DNA of 29,239 bases from Bacteroidaceae bacterium (lineage in GTDB: Bacteria; Bacteroidota; Bacteroidia; Bacteroidales; Bacteroidaceae): contig CAAGDO010000333.1 in NCBI GenBank assembly GCA_900768625.1, forward strand, positions 1 to 29,239, written 5' to 3'. The notes under the pieces are model-generated. The model ran no database searches. It was not told the DNA's origin and was given only the letters and a program-made list of their open reading frames with translations. This document shows positions 16,103 to 23,275 of the stretch, piece by piece; the stretch's first letter is position 1, and the number at the start of each line of letters is the position of its first letter. The position numbers were made by a program, and so were the translations under genes.

Positions 16103-17413
16103 TCATGCACGGTCAGAGCGACAGTCAAGCAGGAACGTGAGAAGGTCAGCCACCACGAAACTGCTACCTCCCACATACACGAAATCCGCTTCGTCAGCAT
16201 CACTCATGGCAGCATCGTAAGCCTCCTCCACCGTGGCATAAGCCTTTCCTTCAAGTCCGTGTTTGTGGCCCTCTTCTTGAAGCACATGCTCATCGAGTGC
16301 CCGATGGACAGAGGCACGTGCCCAATAGTAAGCAGCCGTCGTAGGCAGAAGTTCCATCACGTGGCTCACATCCTTGTCTGAAGCCATACCAAACACAACG
16401 CGAAGCGCTTTGCTCTTTCGTTCAACCTCTTCAAGCTGATGAGCCAGATAAGTCCAACCGCCAAGATTATGTCCTGTATCGCAAACCACCGTAGGCTTTG
16501 TGGAAAGAGTTTGCCAACGTCCCATCAGACCCGTATCCGTGCATACATTCCGAAAGGCATGGTGAACATCCTCAATCGTGATGCCAAATCGTTCCTTCAT
16601 CGCATCAGCTGCAGCAAGAATCGTAGCCGCATTCTTCACTTGGCATTCACCCGTGAGTTGGGCATCGAAAGCCCCCCAATGCTTCGTTTCGTAATGACGA
16701 AGATAATCCGCAGTGAGATGCGTGTCAACAATCTCTCCCATTTCTTCTGCAAACACAATCGGAGCATGCATCTCCTGCGCCTTGGCTGCAAACACAGGTC
16801 GCGTCTCTTCCGTCGTTTCTCCCACAACCACGGGCACATTCTCCTTGATGATTCCCGCCTTTTCTGAGGCAATGGCGGCCAATGTATGGCCGAGGAACTG
16901 TGTATGATCGAAACTGATATTAGTGATTATGCAAAGTTCAGGACAGATGATATTTGTACAATCCAAACGACCGCCCAACCCCACTTCAATCACAGCCACA
17001 TCGACCTTCTGCAAAGCAAAATAATGGAAAGCCATTGCCGTAGTAAGTTCGAAGAACGAAGGATGTAGCGGTTCGAAAAAAGCACGATGACGCTCCACAA
17101 AATCCACCACAAACGATTCAGGCAACATCTCGCCATTCACTCGAATACGTTCTCGGAAATCGACCAAATGAGGAGAAGTATAGAGCCCAACCCGATAGCC
17201 ATGATGCTGCAACATGGCAGCAAGAGTATGCGCAGTACTTCCCTTTCCGTTTGTACCCGCCACATGAATGGTGCGAAACGCTCGGTGAGGATGACCGAAA
17301 TAACGGTCCAGCTCATGCGTCGTGGAAAGTCCCTCTTTATAAGCTGTCCCTCCCACCTGCTGGAAAAGCGGAGCAGAAGTGAAAAGATATTGCAATGTTT
17401 GCTGATAATCCAT
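16103..17413 (-). CDS. folC: Folylpolyglutamate synthase / dihydrofolate synthase
   Basis: Adds glutamate to dihydropteroate and extends folate polyglutamate tails, using ATP, in the cytoplasm. It is a Mur-ligase family enzyme with the P-loop GTNGKGST (53-60), TSPHLVDFRERIRVNG (79-94), the metal-binding ITNISFDH, LGHTLAAIASEKAGIIK and the C-terminal-domain motif VVCDTGHNLGG. The length of 436 is normal for bifunctional FolC. The start ATG at 17413 lies 157 bp downstream of dnaJ, with a probable dnaJ terminator hairpin in between, so it is likely transcribed separately. It converges on the amidase-like gene across a shared terminator. Confidence 0.96.
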   Translation of the reverse strand: MDYQQTLQYLFTSAPLFQQVGGTAYKEGLSTTHELDRYFGHPHRAFRTIHVAGTNGKGSTAHTLAAMLQHHGYRVGLYTSPHLVDFRERIRVNGEMLPESFVVDFVERHRAFFEPLHPSFFELTTAMAFHYFALQKVDVAVIEVGLGGRLDCTNIICPELCIITNISFDHTQFLGHTLAAIASEKAGIIKENVPVVVGETTEETRPVFAAKAQEMHAPIVFAEEMGEIVDTHLTADYLRHYETKHWGAFDAQLTGECQVKNAATILAAADAMKERFGITIEDVHHAFRNVCTDTGLMGRWQTLSTKPTVVCDTGHNLGGWTYLAHQLEEVERKSKALRVVFGMASDKDVSHVMELLPTTAAYYWARASVHRALDEHVLQEEGHKHGLEGKAYATVEEAYDAAMSDADEADFVYVGGSSFVVADLLTFLLDCRSDRA

Positions 17414-17464
17414 CTTATAATAATAGGTGAAGCTTCATCAGATTCCGACGAACCCAAAAACACA

Positions 17465-17514
17465 AAGAGGACGACCATCCCGCCAATTGTAGCAGCAGGA
17501 AGAGCCGTCCTCTT
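17465..17514 (-). terminator. Probable dnaJ terminator
   Basis: On the minus strand AAGAGGACG and CGTCCTCTT form a 9-bp perfect stem around a 32-nt loop, followed by TGTGTTTTTGG. It lies about 60-105 bp after the dnaJ stop and before folC. Confidence 0.6.
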
Positions 17515-17570
17515 CGTTCTTTTCTATGTCAATAGTTGTTCATCCGTCCTTCAAGCTTCGGAATGAATGA

Positions 17571-18740
17571 TTAGTTGTTGAAATAGTTACGGAAGGCTCT
17601 GAAGATCTTCTCCTTGATTTTCGAAGAAGGCTTCACGCAATCCTTATCCTTGAACGCCTCAATGGCTTTTTTCTCATCAGCAGAAAGATGCTCAGGAACG
17701 TAGACACTGATATTCACCACAATGTCGCCACGTCCGTAGCCATAGCCCTGCACGGCAGGAAGACCTTTGCCACGAAGACGGAGCGCCGTTCCAGGCTGAG
17801 TGCCCGGTTCAATCTTGATGCGTGCCTTTCCGTTGATGGTCGGAACCTCCACCGTATCGCCCAAAATAGCCTGCGGCATGGAAAGCAGAAGATTATAAAT
17901 CAAATCCTGCTCGTCACGGATAAGTTCAGGATGAGGTTCTTCCTCAATAATCACCTGAATGTTGCCGGGCACGCCATTGCGCTTAGCGGCATTACCCTTT
18001 CCAGGCACATTGACCACCATACCTTCGGCCACACCAGCAGGAATCTGGATTTCAACGATTTCTTCGCCTTGCACCACACCTTCACCGTGACACTTCTTAC
18101 AGGGATGATCGATAATCGTACCCTCACCGTGACACTTCGGGCATGCAACCTGGCTCTGCATCATACCCAAGAAGCTACGCTGCGTGCGGAGCACATAGCC
18201 CTGACCGTGGCATTCGCTGCACGTCGTCGGCTGATGTCCCTTTTCGCAACCCGAACCGCCGCAATCAGGACATTGCACGCTTTTCTTCACCTTGAATTTC
18301 TTGGTCACGCCATTGGCGATTTCCTCAAGGTTGAGCTTCACCTTCATGCGCATGTCAGCGCCACAATACTGCGGACGTTCCGCACCACCGCCTCCGCCGA
18401 AACCGCCGAAGCCACTGAATCCTCCTCCACCGCCAAAGATGTCAGAGAAATGACGGAAGATGTCATTGATGTCCATGCCTTCGCCTCCGAAGCCACCGAA
18501 GCCACCTCCTGCATTGACACCTTCAGCACCGAACTGGTCGTAACGGGCACGCTTGTCCGGGTCACGGAGCACATCGTAGGCTTCCGCAGCCTGTTTGAAT
18601 TTTTCTTCAGCTTCCTTGTCGCCGGGATTGCGATCAGGGTGATATTTGATAGCTACCTTCTTATAGGCACGTTTGATTTCTTCGGCTGAAGCACTGCGTT
18701 CAACGCCCAAAATCTTATAATAGTCTTTTTCGTCGGCCAT
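17571..18740 (-). CDS. dnaJ: Chaperone DnaJ (Hsp40)
   Basis: DnaJ delivers unfolded clients to DnaK and stimulates its ATPase. The J-domain has HPD at 34-36, a Gly/Phe-rich linker spans about 74-120 with an embedded DINDIFRHFSDIF helix, and four zinc-finger repeats lie at CPDCGGSG (157), CSECHGQG (174), CPKCHGEG (200) and CKKCHGEG (214). The C-terminal client-binding domains complete a class I DnaJ of 389 residues. grpE lies upstream on the same strand, and the 223-bp gap between them shows no gene. dnaK is not in the window. No CIRCE-like operator was recognised. Confidence 0.98.
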   Translation of the reverse strand: MADEKDYYKILGVERSASAEEIKRAYKKVAIKYHPDRNPGDKEAEEKFKQAAEAYDVLRDPDKRARYDQFGAEGVNAGGGFGGFGGEGMDINDIFRHFSDIFGGGGGFSGFGGFGGGGGAERPQYCGADMRMKVKLNLEEIANGVTKKFKVKKSVQCPDCGGSGCEKGHQPTTCSECHGQGYVLRTQRSFLGMMQSQVACPKCHGEGTIIDHPCKKCHGEGVVQGEEIVEIQIPAGVAEGMVVNVPGKGNAAKRNGVPGNIQVIIEEEPHPELIRDEQDLIYNLLLSMPQAILGDTVEVPTINGKARIKIEPGTQPGTALRLRGKGLPAVQGYGYGRGDIVVNISVYVPEHLSADEKKAIEAFKDKDCVKPSSKIKEKIFRAFRNYFNN

Positions 18741-18963
18741 TTTTCTTTAAGTGGGTATGGACTCCTCTGGTGAATCACTACACCAGCAGCACACGTTTGG
18801 GTAGCTTCTTCGCGGATTCCTTCAGTTGCAGGTTACGAAAAAGCTCATTCATGTCGCGGCTCAAGTCCTTTTGAGTGGTGAAAAGAAAGGGTTGGATGAG
18901 AGAGAGCGGGCAATAACGTTTTTTACCCGCCACCATTTTTGGGGATATGAGAAATGCTTTTTC

Positions 18964-19542
18964 TTACTGTCCCACCACGACCTTGGCGTGACGGAGTACC
19001 TTGTCATTAAGCATATAACCCGTCTGCACGCAGTCAATCACATGGTTCTTCTGAGCTTCTTCCTGAGCAGGAATCAAGGCCACAGCCTCGTGGAAATCCG
19101 TATCAAATTCTTTGCCCACGGTTTCCATCTTCTTCAAACCCTGCGTATGGAGCGTTTTTTCCAATTTGTTGATGATGAGATCCACGCCTTCCTTGAGCGT
19201 TGTCACATCATCGCTCTTCTCGATATTCTGCATCGCACGTTCCAAGTCGTCGAGCACGGGGAGCAAAGCTTCAAGCACCTTGGCACCTCCATTAAGAATC
19301 AGTTCGGTCTTCTCCTTGAGCGTACGCTTGCGGTAATTGTCGAATTCTGCGACCTGACGCAGATACTTGTCCTTCAACTGAGCAATTTCCTCCTCAGCAG
19401 CGGCCAACTTGTCAGCATCTGTCAGTTCTTCCGTCTGCTTTTCAGTCGCTTCCTCTGCCTGATTCTCATTGTTCTCAGCAGTTTCCATCTGCTCGTTGAG
19501 CAATTCTTCGTCAGTCTCCTTTTTATTTTTGTCTTTTGTCAT
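18964..19542 (-). CDS. grpE: Nucleotide exchange factor GrpE
   Basis: GrpE releases ADP from DnaK and so drives the chaperone cycle. The acidic, low-complexity N-terminus (residues 1-45, rich in E, Q and N) leads into the long dimerising coiled coil (about 46-95, EEEIAQLKDKYLRQVAEFDNY as the core). The C-terminal beta-domain ends in GKEFDTDFHEAV...GYMLNDKVLRHAKVVVGQ, the family hallmark. The length of 192 is normal. It precedes dnaJ on the same strand, forming the usual grpE-dnaJ pair. No clear TAnnTTTG box precedes it, so a heat-shock or alternative promoter is possible but not shown. Confidence 0.97.
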   Translation of the reverse strand: MTKDKNKKETDEELLNEQMETAENNENQAEEATEKQTEELTDADKLAAAEEEIAQLKDKYLRQVAEFDNYRKRTLKEKTELILNGGAKVLEALLPVLDDLERAMQNIEKSDDVTTLKEGVDLIINKLEKTLHTQGLKKMETVGKEFDTDFHEAVALIPAQEEAQKNHVIDCVQTGYMLNDKVLRHAKVVVGQ

Positions 19543-19681
19543 GATTTCGTTAGTTGATTCTGTTGTATATCGTCAATAAGCAAAAAATGTGCCATCTTCT
19601 CCTTTCTCCGTCCTTATGCGTCAAAACGCCTCATTCCGTCACATCAGATAGTAACCATTTCTTACTTGCAAAATCAGCAAA

Positions 19682-19735
19682 GTCAAGAACACCTCCGTGG
19701 TGAGGCCATAAAGCCCTCCAGGCGGTGTTCCTGAC
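19682..19735 (-). terminator. Hairpin downstream of the ABC-F gene, probable terminator
   Basis: GTCAAGAACACCTCC (19682-19696) pairs with GGCGGTGTTCCTGAC (19721-19735), 13 of 15 positions. On the minus strand the stem is followed by TTTGCTGATTTT. It lies about 100 bp after the ABC-F stop. The rest of the gap 19543-19832 shows no supported gene. Confidence 0.5.
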
Positions 19736-19832
19736 TTTGGATGGTAGAAAAACCACAAGGGGGCATTCATGCTTCCAAGCGAAAAGACGAGCCATCATCA
19801 TAAGCCCGCTCACCTGCCATGCAGAATGCTGT

Positions 19833-21449
19833 TTATTTCGTGTAAAGACGTTCGCGGAGTTCCTTGACACGCTCGTCGTGGATGTAATCCTCATAGTTCA
19901 TCAGCTTATCGATCGAACCATTAGGAGTGAGTTCGATGATACGGTTAGCCACGGTGTTGATGAATTCGTGGTCATGGCTGGAGAAGAGGATGTTACCCTT
20001 GAAGAGCTTCAGGTTATTGTTGAAGGCCTGGATACTCTCCATGTCGAGGTGGTTGGTAGGCGTATCGAGAATGAGGCAGTTTGCATTGCGGAGCTGCATA
20101 CGAGCAATCATACAACGCATTTTTTCTCCACCGGAGAGCACGCTCACCTTCTTGAGGATATCTTCATCCTTGAAGAGCATACGTCCGAGGAACGCCTTGA
20201 AGTATACATCATTACCCTCGCCATACTGGCTGAGCCAGTCGAGCATATTCATGTCCGTGTTGAAGAACGACGTATTGTCGAGTGGGAGATAAGCCGTCGT
20301 GATGGTCACACCCCACTTGTACGAACCTGAAGCGGCCTTCTGGTTGCCATTGATAATTTCAAAGAGAGCCGTCATCGCTCTCGGATCATGACTGAGGAAC
20401 ACAATCTTCTCACCCTTCTCAACCGTGAAGTTGATGCCATCGAAGAGCACCGTTCCGTCGTCGGTCACAGCCTTCAGATCCTTCACCTCAAGAATCTGGT
20501 TACCGGGTTCACGATCCATCTGGAAGATGATACCAGGATACTTACGCGTAGAAGGCTTGATTTCCTCCACATTGAGTTTCTCAAGCATCTTCTTACGGCT
20601 CGTCGTCTGACGACTCTTGGCCACATTGGCAGAGAAGCGGCGGATAAACTCCTCGAGTTCCTTCTTCTTCTCCTCAGCTTTCTGCTTCTGGTTCTGAGCC
20701 TGACGAAGAGCCAACTGTGAACTCTCATACCAGAATGAATAGTTACCGGAGAAGAGCGTCACCTTGCCGAAATCAATGTCAACGGTATGCGTACACACCT
20801 GATCCAGGAAGTGACGGTCGTGGCTGACCACAAGCACCGTATGCTCAAAGTTGCCGAGATATTCCTCAAGCCATTCGACCGTTTCAAGGTCAAGGTCGTT
20901 GGTAGGCTCATCAAGGAGCAAGTTGTCAGGCTCACCGAAAAGGGCCTGAGCCAACATGACACGCACCTTTTCCTTACCGGAGAGTTCGCCCATCAATTTT
21001 CCATGGAGCGCTTCCTTGATACCCAATCCGCTCAAGAGCGTAGCAGCATCATTCTCTGCCGTATATCCGCCCATCTGAGCAAACTTATCCTCCAGTTCAG
21101 CAACCTTGATACCATCCTCGTCAGTGAAATCTTCCTTCGAGTAGAGGGCAGTACGCTGCTGCATGATATCCCACATCACGGTGTGACCCTGAAGCACAGT
21201 ATCAAGCACCGTTTGGTCGTCAAACTTAAAGTGGTCCTGACTCAGCACAGAAAGACGTTCGCCAGGTCCCATTTCGACTTTACCTTTCGTGGGGTCCAAC
21301 TCGCCGGAAATGGCTTTCAGAAGGGTTGACTTACCGGCACCATTGGCACCGATGATGCCGTATATGTTGCCGTTCGTGAATTTCATGTTGACATCCTGAT
21401 AGAGGATGCGCTTGCCAAACTGGATGGCTAAGTTGGAAACTGTAATCAT
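19833..21449 (-). CDS. ybiT: ABC-F protein, YbiT-like, with degenerate second ATPase site
   Basis: ABC-F proteins are soluble paired ATPases that act on ribosomes and lack membrane domains. The start is set at 21449 (MITVSNLAIQFGKR), because the longer frame runs 30 codons upstream with no family similarity. NBD1 is intact: Walker A GANGAGKS (34-41), signature LSGKE (156-160), Walker B LLLDEPTNDLD with catalytic E181. The linker helix runs about 245-300. NBD2 keeps its signature LSGGEK (438-443), but the Walker A region reads FLSHDPRAMTALF (351-363) with no GKS/T. Walker B is LILDTPTNHLD, with T463 in place of the catalytic glutamate. Similarity to E. coli YbiT is strong by memory over the full 538 residues. 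NBD2 probably binds or hydrolyses ATP poorly. Confidence 0.92.
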   Translation of the reverse strand: MITVSNLAIQFGKRILYQDVNMKFTNGNIYGIIGANGAGKSTLLKAISGELDPTKGKVEMGPGERLSVLSQDHFKFDDQTVLDTVLQGHTVMWDIMQQRTALYSKEDFTDEDGIKVAELEDKFAQMGGYTAENDAATLLSGLGIKEALHGKLMGELSGKEKVRVMLAQALFGEPDNLLLDEPTNDLDLETVEWLEEYLGNFEHTVLVVSHDRHFLDQVCTHTVDIDFGKVTLFSGNYSFWYESSQLALRQAQNQKQKAEEKKKELEEFIRRFSANVAKSRQTTSRKKMLEKLNVEEIKPSTRKYPGIIFQMDREPGNQILEVKDLKAVTDDGTVLFDGINFTVEKGEKIVFLSHDPRAMTALFEIINGNQKAASGSYKWGVTITTAYLPLDNTSFFNTDMNMLDWLSQYGEGNDVYFKAFLGRMLFKDEDILKKVSVLSGGEKMRCMIARMQLRNANCLILDTPTNHLDMESIQAFNNNLKLFKGNILFSSHDHEFINTVANRIIELTPNGSIDKLMNYEDYIHDERVKELRERLYTK

Positions 21450-21600
21450 ATTTTCGTCGTTGTTGTATTTTTCTGCTGATATATAATATGGAGTTGGCCA
21501 AACCCTCCTATCCTTCCAAACCATACCAGTGCCTTGCAAGAAGGCAACAGGAAAAGGAGCAAATGGATGGGCGTAGAAGCAAGTACGGACAATCGGAGTG

Positions 21601-21629
21601 CAAAATTACGAAATTTTATTTGCTTACAA
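21601..21629 (-). promoter_or_regulatory. Putative ybiT promoter
   Basis: The minus strand reads TTG (complement of 21627-21629), an 18-nt spacer and TAATTTTG (complement of 21601-21608), fitting TAnnTTTG. It gives a leader of about 145 nt before the ATG at 21449 and supports the shorter start. Confidence 0.45.
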
Positions 21630-21841
21630 GCGGTTCAGAGTTTGAAAATCAGCCATCATGACACAGAAGCAACCATTCATGGTATTTCCCCGCCAATAAA
21701 CCCCTCAGATATAAAGACGAAAAAAGCGAAACACCGAGATGCTCCGCTATTCCGTTTTTTGCCGGTACTAGTCCACAGATAAGGTAAAAAAGATTGTATA
21801 GGATAACGACTGCAAATGTAGCATGCTTTTTTGGATTAGCA

Positions 21842-21873
21842 AAATTTATTGGCAACAATTTGCCAATAATTTT
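21842..21873. repeat. AT-rich perfect palindrome
   Basis: TTATTGGCAA (21846-21855) pairs perfectly with TTGCCAATAA (21860-21869) around CAAT, and flanking AAA/TTT extend it after one mismatch. It could be an operator or a weak bidirectional terminator. Position alone does not decide. Confidence 0.6.
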
Positions 21874-22044
21874 CAAATGCCTGCGTTCGTAACGTATATT
21901 CCGCCTATTCCACTTCCCCCGACAATCACCAACAAAAACATCAGGACATCCTAGGCATAGCCGAATTGACGACCTAACCACACAAGAATGAAACGTTTCT
22001 TTATTCCGTTAAAGCCAACGTACGATTGCTGTGTAAATTGGGCC

Positions 22045-22130
22045 TAAAAAACGGCCTGATTACACAAGAATCACACATTGGCGCTTTAGAGGATAAAGCT
22101 AAATGTGCCATTCTCGTGTAATCAGGCCGT
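22045..22130 (-). terminator. Large nested terminator of udp
   Basis: ACGGCCTGATTACAC...ACACATT (22051-22079) pairs with 22102-22130 at 26 of 29 positions. The loop contains its own stem, GCTTTA/TAAAGC. On the minus strand the stem is followed directly by TTTTTTAGG (22050 leftward), the expected Rho-independent T-tract, 27 bp after the udp stop. Confidence 0.85.
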
Positions 22131-22156
22131 AATTGTGCTGCGTCAAGCAAAGGGTA

Positions 22157-23035
22157 TTACAAACGGTCGAGCACCAGCTTGATGAGCGAATCAATCGTGT
22201 TTTTATAACCCGTGTTCGCACGTCCGGCAATGCGGTTGGCAATCACCATACACACTGTGGTAGCCTTATGCCCCATCAGTCGTGAGAGACCAGCGAGCGC
22301 ACTACTCTCCATTTCGAAATTCGTGATATGGCGACCCTCATAGCAGAACGCCTCAATCTTGGCATTCGCATCAGGATCAGCCAAAGGCAAGCGGAGCTTT
22401 CGTCCCTGCGGACCAAAGAACCCACCACAAGCAATGGTCACACCGCGCACCATCTCCGTTCCTGCAAGACGGTTGAGCAATTCTGCATCCGACTTGATCA
22501 CGTAAGGATGAGCAATACACTGATTGCCGTGCCATTTCATATGGGCCAGGAAAGCCTCCTCAAAGGCAAGGTCACACACTTCGTTACGTCCTGCATAGAA
22601 ATTGAGCAAACCGTCAAAGCCGATGCTGTATTCGCTGGCCACGAACGTACCTTCAGGCGTGTTCGGCTGGAGTCCACCGCAAGTACCGATACGCACGATT
22701 TCAAGCTGGCGGAGCTGAGGTTTGACCGTTCGGGTGTCAAAGTCGATATTGGCCAACGCATCAAGTTCGTTCATCACGATATCGATGTTATCGCATCCGA
22801 TACCCGTGGAGAGCACCGTGATGCGCTGGCCTTTATAAGTTCCCGTGATGGTTCGGAATTCGCGACTTTCGATATCGCATTCTTGCGTTTCAAAATGCGA
22901 AGCCACAAGAGGCACACGGCCTGGATCGCCCACAAGAATCACCTTGTCGGCCAACTGTTCGGGTTTCACATGCAGATGGAAGATACTGCCATCTGCATTG
23001 ATGATGAGTTCAGATGAAGGGATAGGATTTGACAT
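22157..23035 (-). CDS. udp: Uridine phosphorylase (nucleoside phosphorylase family I)
   Basis: Cleaves uridine (or a related nucleoside) with phosphate to uracil and ribose-1-phosphate in pyrimidine salvage. The phosphate-binding GDPGR lies at 36-40, and STGIGCDNIDI (76-86), RIGTCGG (115-121) and the ribose-binding NFEMESSAL (239-247) are all present. The length of 292 is slightly longer than the E. coli enzyme but common in Bacteroidetes. Its start is only 17 bp from the inserted MITE copy B. Before the insertion it would have lain about 50 bp downstream of the PD40 gene on the same strand, so the two may have shared a transcript. Substrate range (uridine, thymidine) is not readable. Confidence 0.92.
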   Translation of the reverse strand: MSNPIPSSELIINADGSIFHLHVKPEQLADKVILVGDPGRVPLVASHFETQECDIESREFRTITGTYKGQRITVLSTGIGCDNIDIVMNELDALANIDFDTRTVKPQLRQLEIVRIGTCGGLQPNTPEGTFVASEYSIGFDGLLNFYAGRNEVCDLAFEEAFLAHMKWHGNQCIAHPYVIKSDAELLNRLAGTEMVRGVTIACGGFFGPQGRKLRLPLADPDANAKIEAFCYEGRHITNFEMESSALAGLSRLMGHKATTVCMVIANRIAGRANTGYKNTIDSLIKLVLDRL

Positions 23036-23052
23036 GGTCGTGTTTTTTTATT

Positions 23053-23245
23053 GAAATCGTCTGAACTTTTATGAAATTCTAGATTAGCCTTTATTTTTGA
23101 GGCTGTCTTGGCCTTGAAGAGGGAGTGTAGCGAGCTACACAACTGTTGAAAGGGCAAAAAACGGCTAAAAAGAAAGGTGAAGATGGAATATGGAGAATCT
23201 CATACTCCAAATCAAAATCTTCGTCAGAAAAGTTCAGACAACTTT
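23053..23245 (+). repeat. MITE-like foldback element, full-length copy B (193 bp)
   Basis: It begins GAAATCGTCTGAACTTTT and ends AAAAGTTCAGACAACTTT; inverted-repeat identity is slightly decayed at the outer bases. It is flanked by ATT at 23050-23052 and ATT at 23246-23248. The central palindrome GTGTAGCGAGCTACAC is at 23125-23140, identical to copy A. It separates udp from the upstream PD40 gene and forms nearly all of the udp leader. No TAnnTTTG box reading toward udp is evident inside it. Confidence 0.85.
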
Positions 23246-23275
23246 ATTGTTTAGGTTTCCACTAAAGGTTAATTG

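Larger units (their letters stand above)
21450..22156. other. Long intergenic region between ybiT and udp
   Basis: About 700 bp without a convincing gene. It contains the ybiT promoter near 21601, a palindrome at 21842-21873 and the large udp terminator at 22045-22130. The open frame on the minus strand at 21649-21981 has no recognisable protein character. Base composition is richer in A+T than the flanking genes. Confidence 0.55.

Noticed and set aside
17688..18689. 333-residue plus-strand open frame
   Set aside because: It lies entirely antisense to dnaJ, whose zinc-finger and J-domain motifs are unmistakable. Its histidine- and threonine-rich composition is typical of a shadow frame.
18826..19557. 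243-residue plus-strand open frame
   Set aside because: Antisense to grpE and its flank; leucine/phenylalanine-rich reading typical of the complement of a coiled coil.
19631..19894. 87-residue minus-strand open frame between ybiT and grpE
   Set aside because: It overlaps the ybiT 3' end and runs through the probable terminator hairpin. No family was recognised, though conservation in relatives would be worth a look.
20787..21329. 180-residue plus-strand open frame
   Set aside because: Antisense to the ABC-F gene.
21846..21869. Possible sigma-54 promoter, because TTGGCA and TTGC occur together
   Set aside because: The GG and GC doublets are one base too close for the -24/-12 spacing, and the match is explained by the perfect palindrome.
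21649..21981. 110-residue minus-strand open frame in the ybiT-udp gap
   Set aside because: No recognisable domain and no promoter or signal peptide. It crosses the palindrome at 21842-21873 and reads like translated non-coding DNA.
22328..23017. 229-residue plus-strand open frame
   Set aside because: Antisense shadow of udp.
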